From the NCBI GenBank assembly GCA_963816065.1, contig CAWFJG010000009.1:124001-188000 (forward strand): a DNA stretch of 64,000 nucleotides. Reading direction: 5' to 3'. The first letter of the stretch is position 1. Every line of letters starts with the position of its first letter. This document shows, piece after piece, positions 7,659 through 19,579 of this stretch. Position numbers and translations under genes: made by a program. Under the pieces are notes generated by a model. The model was given only the letters and a program-made list of their open reading frames with translations. It ran no database searches and was not told the origin of the DNA. This DNA is from Roseiarcus sp963816065 (GTDB lineage: Bacteria; Pseudomonadota; Alphaproteobacteria; Rhizobiales; Beijerinckiaceae).

Positions 7659-9342
7659 TTAGATCATCCCCTCGCGCCGCATCAGCCTCAGGACGGCGTT
7701 GAGCGTCGCCTTGAGCGAGGCCATCACGATGTTCGGGTCCATGCCGACGCCGTGCAGCGCGCGATCCTGCGCGTCATGGATCTCGACATAGCTCGCGGCG
7801 GTGGCGTTGGCGCCGCGGCCGACCGCATGCTCGTGATAGTCGATGAACGAGAACTCGACTCCGAACGCCTTCTTCAGCGCGTCGACAAAGGCGTCGATCG
7901 GGCCGTTGCCCTCGCCTTCGATGGTGAAGGTCGCCCCGTCGGCCTTGCGCAGCGTCGCGACGAGCTCGCGGCTGTCGGGGCTGGTCGGAACCGTCTGCTG
8001 CTTGACGAGCGTGATCGGCGCGTCGTCGAGCAGATAGGACTGGCGGAACAGCGCCCACAACTCCGGCGAGGTCAGCTCCTTGCCGTCGGCGTCCATCCGC
8101 TCCTGGGCGATCTTGGAGAATTCGACCTGCAGCGAGCGCGGCAGGTCGAGCCCGTAATCGGCCTTCAGGATATAGGCCATGCCGCCCTTGCCGGACTGGC
8201 TGTTGATGCGGATCACCGCCTCGTAGTCGCGCCCGACGTCCTTCGGGTCGATCGGCAGGTAGGGCACCAGGAAGAGCGGGTCGTTGCGCCTGGCCTGCGC
8301 CTCGAAGCCCTTCTTGATCGCGTCCTGATGCGAACCGGAGAAGGCGGTGTAGACGAGTTCGCCGACATAAGGGTGGCGCTGGTGCACCGGCAGCTGGTTG
8401 CAGTGCTCGACGACCTCCTTGATCGCGTTCACGTCGTGCAGGTCGAGTTCGGGATCGACCCCCTGGGTGAACAGGTTCAGCGCCATGGTGACGATGTCGA
8501 CGTTGCCGGTCCGCTCGCCGTTGCCGAACAGGGTGCCCTCGACCCGCTCGGCGCCGGCCATCAGCGCGAGCTCCGCCGCCGCGACCGCGGTGCCGCGGTC
8601 GTTGTGCGGATGGACGGAGAGGATAACGCTCGACCGGTCCGAGATGCGGCGGCCGAACCATTCGAACTGGTCGGCGTAGGTGTTCGGCGTCGCCATCTCG
8701 ACGGTCGCCGGCAGGTTGAGGATCAGCTTGTTCTCGAGGCGTCGGCCTGATGACGTCCTTCACCGCCTCGCAGACCTCGAGCGCGAAATCGAGCTCGGTG
8801 CCGGTAAAACTCTCGGGCGAATATTCGAACTGGAAGTCCGTTCCGGAGGAGGCGTCGGCCAGCGCCTTGACCTGCTTCGCCGCGGCGACCGCGATGTCGG
8901 TCACGCCCTTGCGGTCGGTGCGGAAGACGACTTCGCGCTGCAGGGTCGAGGTCGAGTTGTAGAAGTGGACGATGACCTTCTTCGCCCCCTTCACCGCCTC
9001 GAAGGTGCGCTCGATCAGCTCCGGCCGGCACTGGGTCAGGACCTGGATCGCGACGCCCTCGGGGATCGCGCCGCTCTCGATGATCGAGCGGACGAAATCG
9101 AAATCGGTCTGCGAGGCCGAGGGAAAGGCGACCTCGATCTCCTTGAAGCCCATCTGCGCGAGCAGGCGGAACATGCGGTTCTTGCGGTCGACGCCCATCG
9201 GCTCGATCAGCGCCTGGTTGCCGTCGCGCAGATCGACCGAGCACCAGATCGGCGCCTTGTCGATGACGCGCGAGGGCCACTGGCGATCGGGCAGGACGAT
9301 CGGCTGGAAGGCGCGGTATTTGGAAATGGGCATTGCGGTCAT
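7659..9342 (-). CDS. leuA: 2-isopropylmalate synthase (one apparent frameshift)
   Basis: First committed enzyme of leucine synthesis, condensing acetyl-CoA with 2-oxoisovalerate. N-terminal TIM-barrel motifs include CSVDLRDGNQALIEP and, after the break, HPHNDRG (metal-binding HxH) and GTLFGNGERTGN. The C-terminus (TFTIEGEGNGPIDAF to the end) is the LeuA allosteric domain that binds leucine. About 560 residues, the long form. Near 8735-8740 one extra base shifts the frame between IRPTP and ENKLILNLPATVE; both sides match the family, so a sequence error is likelier than gene death. Start is ATG at 9342 or the Met three codons later; neither has a strong ribosome site. Confidence 0.9.
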
Positions 9343-9433
9343 GACGAACCCTGGAAGCGTTGCGGCGGCCCTGCGATGAAGCAGCCGGCCGCATAGACCT
9401 GTCGTGACGGAAATTCGAAGCGAAAAGATGCGT

Positions 9434-9457
9434 CCCGGCGCGCCTCAGAGCGCCGGG
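9434..9457 (-). promoter_or_regulatory. Hairpin in the leuA upstream region
   Basis: CCCGGCGC (9434-9441) and GCGCCGGG (9450-9457) form a perfect 8-bp stem upstream of leuA; on the minus strand a short TCTTTTCG tract follows. It could be an attenuator, but no Leu-rich leader peptide was found nearby. Confidence 0.25.
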
Positions 9458-9773
9458 CGGATAAGTCGCAGGGTCGTCGACCGCGTTCGCATGCGCCCTA
9501 TCAATCAGAGACCGGCGAAAAAATCAACCGCCTTCGCCTTCTGGCTGCATTGTCGCAGGCGTCAGGACGCGGAATGCCTGCCGCTCTGACCGCGTCAATT
9601 CGTGCTGCTCAAAGCCGTAAAGCGGCCGCGGCTTGACCCTCGGGAAGTTTGACGCTATCGCGCGCTGGCCGGCGTAAGACGGCCGGGTCCGCAGCACGCT
9701 CGGAGCAGGCTTTGCCGGGCCGACGCGGCGAGCGCGCCGGTGTTGACGGCGACGCGACAACGGGAGAAACCGA

Positions 9774-11409
9774 ATGGCCCCGCGCAAAAAAGTCCTGATG
9801 GCGGCGAGCGGCGATCTGCGCCAGAGCGCCAACGAGATCTGCTGGCCGGCGCAGGAGGCGATGGAGAAGCAGGTCGTCGCCGCGCTGAGCGCGTTCGACG
9901 TCGAGGTCGAACGGGCCCACCCCTACGACCCGGCCCTCCGCCACGGGTTCATCGCCAGCCAGAAACAGGGCCTCGAGGTCTTCGCCAAGGTCGATCCGGA
10001 CACGCCCGATCGTCGTCGCCGAGGCGGTCTGGCAGTACACCAACCACGTCCTGCCCGGCCTCATCGGCCATCGCGGCGCCGATCCTGACGGTGGCGAACT
10101 GGTCCGGGCAATGGCCGGGCCTCGTCGGCATGCTCAACCTGAACGGCTCGCTCACCAAGGCGGGCGTCCCCTACAGCACCCTGTGGAGCGAGACCTTCGC
10201 CGACGAGCCGTTCAAGCAGAAGCTCAACAGTGGCTGACCGAGGGGCACGTGACCCACGACGCGTCGCACGTCCATCGCCTTCGATCCGGCCTCGGCGCCG
10301 TCGCGGGCCCGCGCGGTCGCCGAGCGACATCGCCTCCGACTTCCGCCGGCGCAAGGCGATCATGGGCGTCTTCGACGAAGGCTGCATGGGGATGTACAAC
10401 GCGATCATCCCCGACGAGCTCCTGTTCCCGCTCGGCGTGTTCAAGGAGCGCCTGTCGCAGTCGGCGCTCTATGCGGCCTCGCGCGAGGTGCCGGAGGCCG
10501 AGGCGGCACGCCGTCTACGATTGGCTGATCAGGCCAAGGGCATGACGTTCCATTTCGGCAAGGACCCGGAGACCGAGCTCACCCGCGATCAGGTCCTCGA
10601 CCAGTGCCGGATGTACATCGCCGCCGCCCGGATCGCCGAGACCTTCGGCTGCGACGCGATCGGCATCCAGTATCAGCAGGGCCTGAAGGACCTGATGCCC
10701 GCCTCCGACCTCGCCGAGGGGATGCTGAACAACGACGACCGTCCGCCGGTCAAGGCGCGGACGGCAAGCTGATCCGCGACGGACAAGGCGATCGTGCACT
10801 TCAACGAGGTGGACGAGTGCGCCGGGCTCGACGCGCTGTTCACCAACCGCGTGCATCGGGCTCTCGGCCAGCCGGTCGAGACGACCCTGCACGACATCCG
10901 CTGGGGCGACGCCGACCGCAGCGGCAGCGACCAAGGATTACGTCTGGGTGTTCGAGATTTCCGGCGCCGCGCCGCCCGCCCATCACATCGGCGGCTGGGC
11001 CGGCAGCGACAGCCTGCGCCAGCCGCCGATGTATTTCCGCCTCGGCGGCGGCACGGTGCGCGGCATCGCCAAGCCCGGCCCGATCGTCTGGTCGCGCGTC
11101 TTCGTCGAGGCGGGCAGGCTCAAGATGGATATCGGCCGCGCCCACGTCGTCGAGCTGCCGAAGGAGGAGACGGAGCGGCGCTGGCACGACACCACGCCGC
11201 AATGGCCGATCATGCACGCCGTGCTGCACGGCGTGACGCGCGACCAGATGATGGCCCGCCACAAGGCGAACCACATCCAGGTCGCCTACGCCAATTCGGC
11301 GGCGGAGGCGGACCTCGCGCTGGCGGCCAAGGCGGCGCTCGCCGCCGAACTCGGCCTCGAAGTGTCGCTCTGCGGCGCCAAGCCCGACGGAGCCCCCCTG
11401 CTCCACTGA
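9774..11409 (+). CDS. L-fucose isomerase-like protein (several frameshifts)
   Basis: Pieces in all three frames assemble into one protein of about 540 residues. They run from MAPRKKVLMAASGDLRQSAN through PILTVANWSGQWPGLVGMLN, FDEGCMGMYNAIIPDE, TFGCDAIGIQYQQGLKD and YVWVFEISGAAPPAHHIGG to the C-terminus ending APLLH. The GCMGMYNAI and FGCDAIGIQYQ segments resemble the fucose/arabinose isomerase fold family; the exact substrate is unknown. Breaks occur near 10005, 10215, 10270, 10320, 10510-10540, 10755-10790 and 10930. The density is high, so this could be a true pseudogene, but no premature missense decay is visible. It is divergent from leuA. Confidence 0.6.
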
Positions 11410-11738
11410 GGTCCGGCATTTCGATTGGCGGCCGTTGCCGGCGCGACCCCTCCGCCGGCCTTCGGCTGACGGAGGAAGCGCGCCGGCGATCAGAGGAACA
11501 CGCTGCGCTCGAGCCGGCCTGACGGCGCGGATGTCTTCCGGCCCGACGTCTCCCCTTGGCGTATCGCATGAGCTTCGCGGCGTCGCTCTCTGGTCAATCG
11601 AAGCGGCGCCGCATGGATGGCCGGGACAGGCCTGGACGGGCCCGGCCATGACGCGGAGCAGCGGTTTCTGCCGGCGACGACAGCCAACGCTAGGAGTTTG
11701 TCGGACTTGAGATTTGTGAGCTGCCTATGCCATTGATG
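11410..11738. other. Intergenic, nothing recognised
   Basis: This spacer separates the ends of the isomerase-like gene and the convergent RND pump. Small open frames are present but none has a ribosome site or recognisable protein. No clear terminator hairpin with a T-run was seen. Confidence 0.4.
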
Positions 11739-14700
11739 TCATAAGCTCACCTGCAAAAGTGCGTCACGGGCAAGACCCGTGCGCGCGACGAACTCTAGCC
11801 GCCCAACGACGCCCCCGCCTCGACGACCTTGGGCCTCCTTGGCCGGCTTCCTGCCCGCCGCCCGTTCGTCGAGGCGCTGCATCACTACGTAGAACGAAGG
11901 CACGAACACCACCACCAGGCAGGTCGAGGCGATCATCCCGTAGAACACCGCGATGCCGATTGAAATCCGCGCCGAGGCGCCGGCGCCGGTGGCGAGCACC
12001 AGCGGCAACACGCCGAGGATGAAGGCGAAGGACGTCATGATGATCGGGCGGAACCGCAGTCTTGCCCCTTCGACCGCCGCCAGAACGATGTCCATGCCCT
12101 CGGCTCGCCGAAGTCCGCGCGTATTCGACAATCAGGATCGCGTTCTTGCTCCCGAGGGCGATCAGGAGGATGAGACCGATCTGGGTGTAGAGATTGGTCG
12201 CGGCAACTCCGGCCTGGGCGGCGGCGATGTTGGTCGCGCCGAGGTAAGTCAGCGCCGCGACGGTGCCGAGCAAGGCGAGCGGCACGCCGAGGATGACCGC
12301 AAGCGGCAGGATCCAGCTCTCGTACTGGCCTGCGAGCACGAGATAGACGAGCAGCAGCGCCAACCCGAACACGTAGTAGATCTGGTTTCCGACCTGCTTT
12401 TCCTGGAACGACATGGCGGTCCAGGAAAAGCCGGCCCGTTGGTCAGGGTCGCCTTGCCGATCTGGTCCATGATGTCGAGCGCTTGGCCCGAGCTGAATCC
12501 CGGCGCCGCGCCGCCGACGACGGTGGATGAGGGATAGAGATTGTAGAGGCTGATCAGCGGCGGCCCCTGAACGTCGGCAACGTCGGCCACGGTGCCGATC
12601 TGCACCATGGTCCCGTTGCCGGCTTTGACCTTGAGGTTGCGGATGTCGTCGGCGCTTGCCCGGTAGCCCGCTTCGGCCTGGGTGTAGATCTGGAAGACAT
12701 GGCCAAATCGATTGAACTGGGCGACGTAGCCCGCCCCGACATAGCCGGAAAGGGCGGAGAACACCTGCCCGACCGTGACCCCGATCCGTTCCGCCTTGAT
12801 GCGGTCGACGGTCACGAAGAGCTGAGGCGCGTCCGCCCTGAACGTCGTGGCGACGCGCGAAAGCGAGGACTGCGCGTTGGCGCTCGCCACGACCGCATTG
12901 GTCAGGGTCTGGAGCAGGGCGTAGTCGAAATTCCCGTTCCTCAGTTCGACCTGCATGGTGAAACCGCCGACATTGCCGACGCCCTGGATCGGCGGCGGGG
13001 GAAGCGCGAACGAAAACGCTTCCGGAACGCCTTGCAGCACGCGGTTGAGACCCATCGTGATCGAACGGGCGTCCTGCCCCTTCGCCTTGAGGCGCTCGTC
13101 CCAATCCTTCAGCACGACGAACGCGACGCCCGCGTTCGAGAGGCTCGCCCTGTTGTCGAGAATGGAAATGCCGCTGACGGTGACGACATGCTCGACGCCC
13201 GGTACGCCTCCGGCAATCTTTGCGACCTTCTGCATCACAGCGTCGGTGCGCTCCTTCGAGGCGCCGTCGGGCAGTTGCACGGGAACGATCAGGTAGCCCT
13301 GATCCTCGACCGGCAGGAACGCCGTCGGGATGCGGGTCAACCCGTAAACGGCGACCCCGACCAGCGCCAGCGCAAGGACCACCATGATCGCGGCGCGCCG
13401 GGTCATGGCGCCGATGAGGCGGGCATAGCCGCGCTCGACCGTCTCATAGCCCCTTTCGAACGCACGAGAGAATATGTTGCGCTGAGCGACGGGTTTCGGC
13501 CGTCTGAGCCATAGGGCGGACTGCGTCGGCTTTAACGTCAGGGCGTTGACCGCGCTGATGAAGGCGGTCGAGGCGATGACGAGCGCGAATTGTCGGTAGA
13601 GCTGGCCGGTGAACCCGGGCAGAAAGGCTGCGGGAATGAAGACCGCCATCAGAACCAGCGTGATGCCGAGCACCGGCCCGGTCAGATCGTCCATCGCCCG
13701 CCCCGCCGCCTCCCGACCGGGCAGGCCGTCCTCGACGTAGCGCGCGACGCCCTCGACGATCACGATCGCGTCGTCGACAACGATACCGATTGCCAGCACG
13801 AGCGCGAACAGCGTCGGCAGGTTGATGGAGAAGCCGAGCGCAGCCATGGCGGCGAAGGCGCCGATCAGCGTGACCGGCACAGTCGTCGCCGGCACGAGCA
13901 TCGCCCGCCAGTCCTGGAGGAACACGAGGATGACGATCAGCACCAGGATCGCAGCCTCGATCAGCGTCCGGTAGACCTCGAAAATCGCCGCTCGCACGAA
14001 TTTCGTCGTGTCATAGGGGATGACGTACTGGAGCCCCTGCGGGAAGCTGGTCGCCAACTCGTCCATTTTCGCCTTCACCTCGTTGGAGACGGCGATGGCG
14101 TTGGCTTCCGGGAGGAGCGACACGGCGATTCCGGCTGCCGGACGGCCGTCGAGGTTGAAGGACTCGCTGTAGGTCTGTGCGCCGAGTTCGACGCGTCCGA
14201 CGTCGCGCACCCGCGTGATCTGGCCGCCATTGGCGGGATCGACTTTGACGATGATGTTCTCGAACTCGGGAGCGTCGTCGAGCCGTCCCTTGAGGTTGAG
14301 GGTGTACTGGAAATCCTGGCCTTTCGGCGCGGGCGGCGCGCCGACCTGGCCTGCGGTCACTTCCTGGCTCTGCTGCTGGATGATGCTGATCACGTCCTGC
14401 GGCGTCAGACCCCTCGCCTGAAGCAGGTCCGGATTCAGCCAGACGCGCATGGCGTATTGTCCGGCGCCGAGCACCGTCACGTCGCCGACCCCGTCGAGGC
14501 GTCGCAATTCGTCCTGCACGTTGATGACCGCGTAGTTCGACAAAAACAGGCTGTCGAAGCGGCTGTCGGGCGAGACGAGCCCAACGAATTCGAGAATCGA
14601 GGTCGACTGCTTCTTTGTCGTCACTCCCTGCAGCTGCACTTCCTGCGGCAGCGACGAAAGGGCGATGGCCACCCGGTTCTGCACGAGAACCTGCGCCAGA

Positions 14701-15068
14701 TCGGGGTTCGTGCCGATCGCGAAGGTGACGGCCAAAGTGTACGTGCCGTCGTCCGCGCTGGTCGACTGCATGTAGATCATGTTCTCGACGCCGTTGACGT
14801 TCTGCTCGATCGGCAGCGCCACGGAATCGACCAGCGTCCGGGCGCTCGCGCCGGGATAGCGGGTGGTCACCTGGACGGTGGGGGGCACGACATTGGGATA
14901 TTGCGCGTTCGGCAACTGGATGAGCGCGACGAGGCCAATGAGCACGACGACCAGCGCGATCACGTTGGCGAGGACGGGCCTCTCGATGAAGAAGCGCGAG
15001 ATGGCGCCGGCCCGCCCTGCAATCGCGGGCGGCGGTTCACCGGGCGAAGGGGTCCCGCGCTCCGTCAT
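11739..15068 (-). CDS. RND efflux pump, inner-membrane transporter, HAE1 type (two frameshifts)
   Basis: An AcrB-like proton-driven exporter of drugs or hydrophobic compounds, about 1,100 residues. The N-terminus FFIERPVLANVIALVVVLIG is the first membrane helix. NAQYPNVVPPTVQVTTRYPG is the pore-domain entry, and GIVVDDAIVIVEG holds the proton-relay aspartates. DQGYLIVPVQLPDG and SKNAILIVEYAR are further signatures. Breaks lie near 12430 (TNGPAF / GFSWTAMSFQEK) and near 12113 (VEYARTS / AEGMDIVLAAVEGA). The start ATG at 15068 overlaps the adaptor's stop as ATGA, so the two are translationally coupled. No outer-membrane partner gene is in the window; a shared TolC-like channel is expected. Confidence 0.88.
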
Positions 15069-16280
15069 TTGGCCGCCGGATCGGCTGGGCCGGCGCCGGA
15101 GGCGCCCGTCGCCGCAGACGCGAGTGTGGCCCGCTCGGGTACGACCTTCGCTCCTGGAAAGGCGCGCTGAAGCCCTTCAGTCACCACCCAGTCGCCGGGA
15201 TCGAGCCCCGAACTCGATGACGCGCAGCTGGCCTTGCCGGTCGCCGGTCTTGACGATCTTGCGCTTAACGACATCGTCCGGCCCAACCACCAGCACGTAG
15301 GAGCCTTCCTGGTTCGTCCCGATCGCCGCGTTCGACATCAGCATCGCCTTGTCCAGACGGCCGACCGGCGTGCGCACCCGGACAAAGAGGCCCGGCAGGA
15401 GCCGACCGTCCTTGTTGTCGAACAACGCCCGGACGAGAAGCGTGCCGGTCGACGGATCGACCTGAGGCGAGGCGTAGTTCATGTGTCCCGAATGCGGATA
15501 GCCCTCCTCGCCTTGCAGGCCGATGTCGACCGGGATGCTCGAGAGGTCGGTGGTCCGGAATGGGAGGCCGGCCTTGGCGTTGCTCTCCTTAATCCTCAGG
15601 ACCTGCGGCTCGCTCATATTGAAGTAGACGTACATCGGGTCGGTCTGGATGATGGATGCGAGCTTGGTCGGGCCGGATACCCCGACCAGCGCGCCGATGT
15701 CGACGAGATGGTGCGTGACGGTTCCGTCGAACGGCGCGTCTACGCGCGTATAGGCCAGGTTTGTCTGAGCCAGCTCGATCGACGCCTGCGCATTGAGAAT
15801 GTTGGCGGAGGCCTTGTCGCGGCTGGCCTGCGCCTGCTGAAGCACGGCCTTGCTGGCGAAGTCGTTCTTCGCCAGGGCCGCCTGCCGGTCGTACTCGGCG
15901 TCGTCGTAGGCGAATTCGGCCCGATCCGAGGCGAGCGTCGCGTTCGCCTGATCGAGCTGGGCCTGGTAGATGTCGCGCTCGATGCCGAACAAGAGGTCGC
16001 CCTTCTTCACGGCTGCGCCGTCGGTGTAGTCGATCGTTCTCAGAAAGCCCTGGACGCGGGCGACGAGATCGACGGAGGCGAACGCGGCGGTGTTGCCGGT
16101 GAGCTCGATGTAGAGGGTGATCGGCTGCTGCAGCGGCTGGGCGACCACGACTTTCGGAGGCGGCGGCGGAACATAGGCGTTCTTCGCGTTGCAGCCCGCA
16201 AGCGCCAGCGCGCCCAAGCCGAGCGCAGCAATCTTGGCGACGCGACAAACCCAACCTGCCGCGATACTGGCTTCAACCAT
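15065..16280 (-). CDS. RND efflux periplasmic adaptor lipoprotein (one frameshift)
   Basis: Membrane-fusion protein linking the inner-membrane pump to an outer-membrane channel. The signal ends in the lipobox LALAGC, so the mature protein is lipid-anchored. It then shows the barrel-sandwich hybrid (VDLVARVQGFLRTIDYTDGA with KKGDLLF), an alpha-hairpin rich in Gln and Ala, and the beta-barrel VDAPFDGTVTHHLVDIGALV. Near 15210-15220 the frame slips between QLRVIEFGA and SGLDPGDWVVTEGLQ; the C-terminal piece is the usual membrane-proximal end. Its TGA overlaps the pump start. No regulator gene is adjacent; the 289 bases upstream contain no recognised gene. Confidence 0.87.
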
Positions 16281-16569
16281 GCCGGCGCGCTCTCTCGTGA
16301 AGGCGGCGTTCCCCAGGCTGCCGACGGCTGCCGCGACAACGTCGGCGCGAGCCGACGACGCTAATCCGGCCCGACGCGACCGAGCCCGGAGCGCCTACGA
16401 GCCCAGGTCGGCGCCGCAACATTGAAGCGGGATTCGGACTGCTTTGTGGCAAGACGCCGCAGCCCTTGCTCCGCGCTACGCGGGGGGCCAGCCCGAGGCG
16501 CCCCTCGCCGCGCGTCCCTGCGCGGTGTATGACCGCGGCGACAGCGAACGATGCCCCCGAGGAAGCCTG

Positions 16570-17277
16570 ATGACTGAATCCGCGCTCTGGCCGCCGCCCG
16601 CCATCCCCACCCTGCCCGTCAGGGGCCTGACCGAACGCGCGGCGGTCAACCGGATCTTCTGCGTCGGCCGCAACTACGCCGCGCACGCCGCCGAGATGGG
16701 ACACGCGGCTGTCGAGAAGGGCGGCGACCGGCCGTTCTATTTCATCAAGTCGCCGCAGGCGCTGATCGAATCGGGCGCGACCATCCCCTACCCGCCCGAG
16801 ACCGCGAATTGTCACCACGAGATGGAGTTGGTCGTCGTTCTCGGCGGGTCGGGCTTTCGCGTCGCCCGCGAGCGCGCGGCCGCGCTCGTCTTCGGCTACG
16901 CCTGCGGGCTCGACATGACGCGGCGCGACCTGCAGCTCGCCGCGCGCGACAAGGGCCGCCCCTGGGACCTCGCCAAGAACTTCGAGAACGCCGCGGTGGT
17001 GTCGGAGGTCGTGCCGGCGCCGGGCGTCCTGATCGAGCGTGGCTCGATCGCGCTCAGCGTCAACGGCGCCGTCCGGCAGAGCTCCGATGTCGGCAAGCTG
17101 ATCTGGAATGTGGGCGAGATCGTCGCCGACCTGTCGCGCTTCTACCATCTCGCGCCGGGCGACCTGATCTTCACCGGCACGCCCGAAGGCGTGGGCCCAG
17201 TGCAGCCCGGCGACCGGCTCGAGGGCCGGATCGAGGGGGTCGGGACCGTCGCGCTGACGATCGGGCCGCCCGAATAA
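16570..17277 (+). CDS. Fumarylacetoacetate hydrolase family protein
   Basis: A 235-residue metal-dependent enzyme of the FAH fold. Family motifs: RIFCVGRNYAAHAAEMG near residues 30-46, FIKSPQAL, HHEMELVVVLG (metal ligands), YACGLDMTRRDLQ, RPWDLAKNFENAA, and IFTGTPEGVGPVQPGD near the C-terminus. Members include acylpyruvate hydrolases, hydratases of 2-oxo-4-pentenoate type and oxaloacetate decarboxylases, so the substrate is open. The ATG at 16570 follows GAGGAAG at good spacing; an in-frame upstream extension from 16444 lacks support. It stands alone, followed 21 bases later by repeat copy B. Confidence 0.9.
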   Translation: MTESALWPPPAIPTLPVRGLTERAAVNRIFCVGRNYAAHAAEMGHAAVEKGGDRPFYFIKSPQALIESGATIPYPPETANCHHEMELVVVLGGSGFRVARERAAALVFGYACGLDMTRRDLQLAARDKGRPWDLAKNFENAAVVSEVVPAPGVLIERGSIALSVNGAVRQSSDVGKLIWNVGEIVADLSRFYHLAPGDLIFTGTPEGVGPVQPGDRLEGRIEGVGTVALTIGPPE

Positions 17278-17298
17278 GCGGGCTGGCGACGATCCGGC

Positions 17299-17541
17299 TT
17301 GCCTGCTAGCAGGGGGTTTTTTTATCCCGCGAAGCCGAGGCGTTCCAAACAATTGTGCAATATCATGACTTTGCCGGGTTTACAACCCTCCGGTTGCGGT
17401 CCGAAACGGGCGCGGAACAGGCAATTTAACAGGCGCTGGCGATGTCATTATCAGGTCGATAACAGGCAGGAACAGGCAAATAACAGGCAAATAACAGGCA
17501 AGCAGGAGCGCAGAAGCGAACCGGACGTCGCCAGGTTGTAA
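17299..17541 (+). repeat. AACAGGC iteron element, copy B
   Basis: Starts TTGCCTGCTAGCAGG (palindrome 17302-17313). Then come GTTCCAAA, CCTCCGGTTGCGG, six AACAGGC heptamers and one ATCAGGT variant, mostly 10-12 bases apart, with one gap of 22 (two turns), and it ends AGGTTGTAA. The order of parts is that of copy A (4722-4943), in opposite orientation. The open frame of 80 codons again coincides with the element ends. Confidence 0.75.
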
Positions 17542-17742
17542 CAGGGGCGAAATGCCTTTCCCGTCGTAAACTCCCCAGCCGCCTTTCGCGCCTCGTCCTG
17601 ATCCCCCGGTCGATCCCGGATAAATCCAAAGGACGCCCTATGCCACGAACGTCCCTTCGCGCCGGATCATCCGAAAGGATCAGGATGAGGTTTCCGACCG
17701 AGGCTGATCCTTCGACCGGCTTACGATGAGATTATTGCACAG

Positions 17743-19262
17743 CTAGGCGCCGAGCTTCAGGCGGAACATCTGATAGGAATGGGGCGCGAGCCGCGCGGTC
17801 ATCCTGCCGTCCGCAATCGCGGCCCCCGCCCCCGTCTTCGGCGTGACGGCGTTCGGATTGGCAAGCGTGTTGACGTCGTCGAGTTTCGCGCTGGTCATGA
17901 CCTGATGATCGGCGAGGCGGGCCGCGCCGAACCCCTCGAGGCCGAGTTCGAGATCGAGGGGCTCGCCGCCATGGCGGTTGACGGCGAAGACGGTGAGCAT
18001 CCCGCCGTTCGCGTCGTGCACGGCGGAGATGTCGAGATAGGGCACGTTGTCGGCGACCTGGGTGTCGTAGCCCGGCGACTTGACGCTCAGTCTGAGCGCT
18101 TCGCCGCGCCCGTAGCGGGAGGCGAAGTAATAGGGATAGAAGATCGTCTGCCGCCAGGCGGCGCCCTTGGGTTCGGTCATGATCGGCGCGATCACGTTGA
18201 CGAGCTGGGCGATGCAGGCGATCCGCACCACGTCCGAACGCCGGATGAAGGTGTTGAGGATGCAGCCGACCTGCAGCACGTCCTCGAAATTGTAGATGTC
18301 CTCGAGGATCGCCGGGGCCTGCGGCCAGCCCTTTTCGCCCGCCGAGCATCTCGCGGTCCTGCGCCATCGAATGGTACCAGACGTTCCACTCGTCGAAGGA
18401 GATCGTCACCTTCCTGCGGCTGCGCTTGAGCGCGCGCACGAACTCGATCGTCGAGGCGATCGTGCCGATATAGGCGTCGAGCTTCTCGCTCAGCGCCAGA
18501 TATTCCGCGGTGTTCTTCGCCTTGTTGTTGAAATACATGTGCAGCGAGATGTGGTCGACCGAGTCGTAGCAGTGCTCGAGCACGACGCGTTCCCATTCCG
18601 GGTAAGTCGCCATGTCGGAATTCGACGAGCCGCAGACGATCAGCTCGAGCGACTTGTCGAAGGCGCGCAGGGTCTTGGCGACCTCGTTGGCCAGCCGCCC
18701 ATACTCTTGCGCGCGTCTTGTGGCCGATCTGCCAGGGCCCGTCCATCTCGTTGCCGAGGCACCAGTGCTTGACGCCGAACGGCTCGGCGCGGCCGTTCGC
18801 CTTGCGCAGGTCGCCCCAGTAGCTGCCGGTCGGACCGTTGACGTATTCGACGAAGTTGCGCGCCTCGTCGAGCCCGCGCGATCCGAGGTTGATCGCCAGC
18901 ATCATCTCGGTGCTGGCCGCCTCGCACCATTCCGCGAATTCGTGCACGCCGACCGCGTTCGATTCGGACGTGTGCCAGGCGAGGTCGAGCCGGGTCGGGC
19001 GCTTTTCGCGCGGGCCGACGCCGTCCTCCCAGTTGTAGGCGGACACGAAATTGCCGCCGGGATAGCGAACGATCGGCACGTCCAGTTCCCGGACGAGGTC
19101 GATGACGTCGCGGCGCATGCCGTTCGCGTCGGCGGTCGGATGGCCGGGCTCGTAGATGCCGGTGTAGACGGCGCGGCCGAGGTGCTCGAGGAACGCGCCG
19201 TAGAGCCGGTTGTCGATGGTCGCAATCGGATAGTCGCGATGGGCGGTGACGGACGCTTTCAT
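17743..19262 (-). CDS. abfA: GH51 alpha-L-arabinofuranosidase (two frameshifts)
   Basis: A glycoside hydrolase of family GH51 releasing L-arabinose from plant arabinans and arabinoxylans; no signal peptide, so it is cytoplasmic and acts on imported oligosaccharides. N-terminus has YGAFLEHLGRAVYTGIYEPG and VRYPGGNFVSAYNWEDGVG. The acid/base Glu is in GNEMDGPWQ and the nucleophile Glu in SFDEWNVWY. About 500 residues in total. Breaks near 18711 (HKTRA / YGRLANEVAKTL) and near 18345 (GRKG / WPQAPAILEDIYNFEDVLQ). It is divergent from the sugar importer starting at 19580, so both probably answer to one signal. The main doubt is whether the breaks are real. Confidence 0.88.
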
Positions 19263-19579
19263 GTTTCCTCGCCTTTTTGTATCAGGATGTCGGATATATA
19301 AGAGCCGAATCCGGCTATCGCGTCAAGGGGTCGGGTAGCCCTCCGGTTCGAGAAAAACCGTGGATTTTCATGGATAATGCGGACTCGGCGCCTGTTCTGC
19401 GGCCCGCTCGTTCAGGGGCGGCCGCGACCGCTACAATATCGAAAAGCCGGATGAACACGCTTGCCGCTAGATCGTTTCAGCGGTAGGATTATTCTGCGCG
19501 CGAATTCGGACGACGTCGTAGCGAGCGAAGCGCGCCGCAAACGGCGGCCGGCCAGGCGGCATTTTGGGAGGAAATCGAC
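19263..19579. promoter_or_regulatory. Divergent promoter region, arabinofuranosidase / sugar importer
   Basis: This spacer must hold promoters for both directions. It is locally AT-richer near 19285-19305 (GGATATATAAGAG) and contains AGCCGAATCCGGCT, a weak inverted repeat. GGGAGGAAATCGAC just before 19580 is the ribosome site of the importer. No confident operator could be picked. Confidence 0.4.

Noticed and set aside
9434..9600. A Leu-rich attenuator peptide before leuA
   Set aside because: No short frame with consecutive leucine codons was found on the minus strand upstream of leuA.
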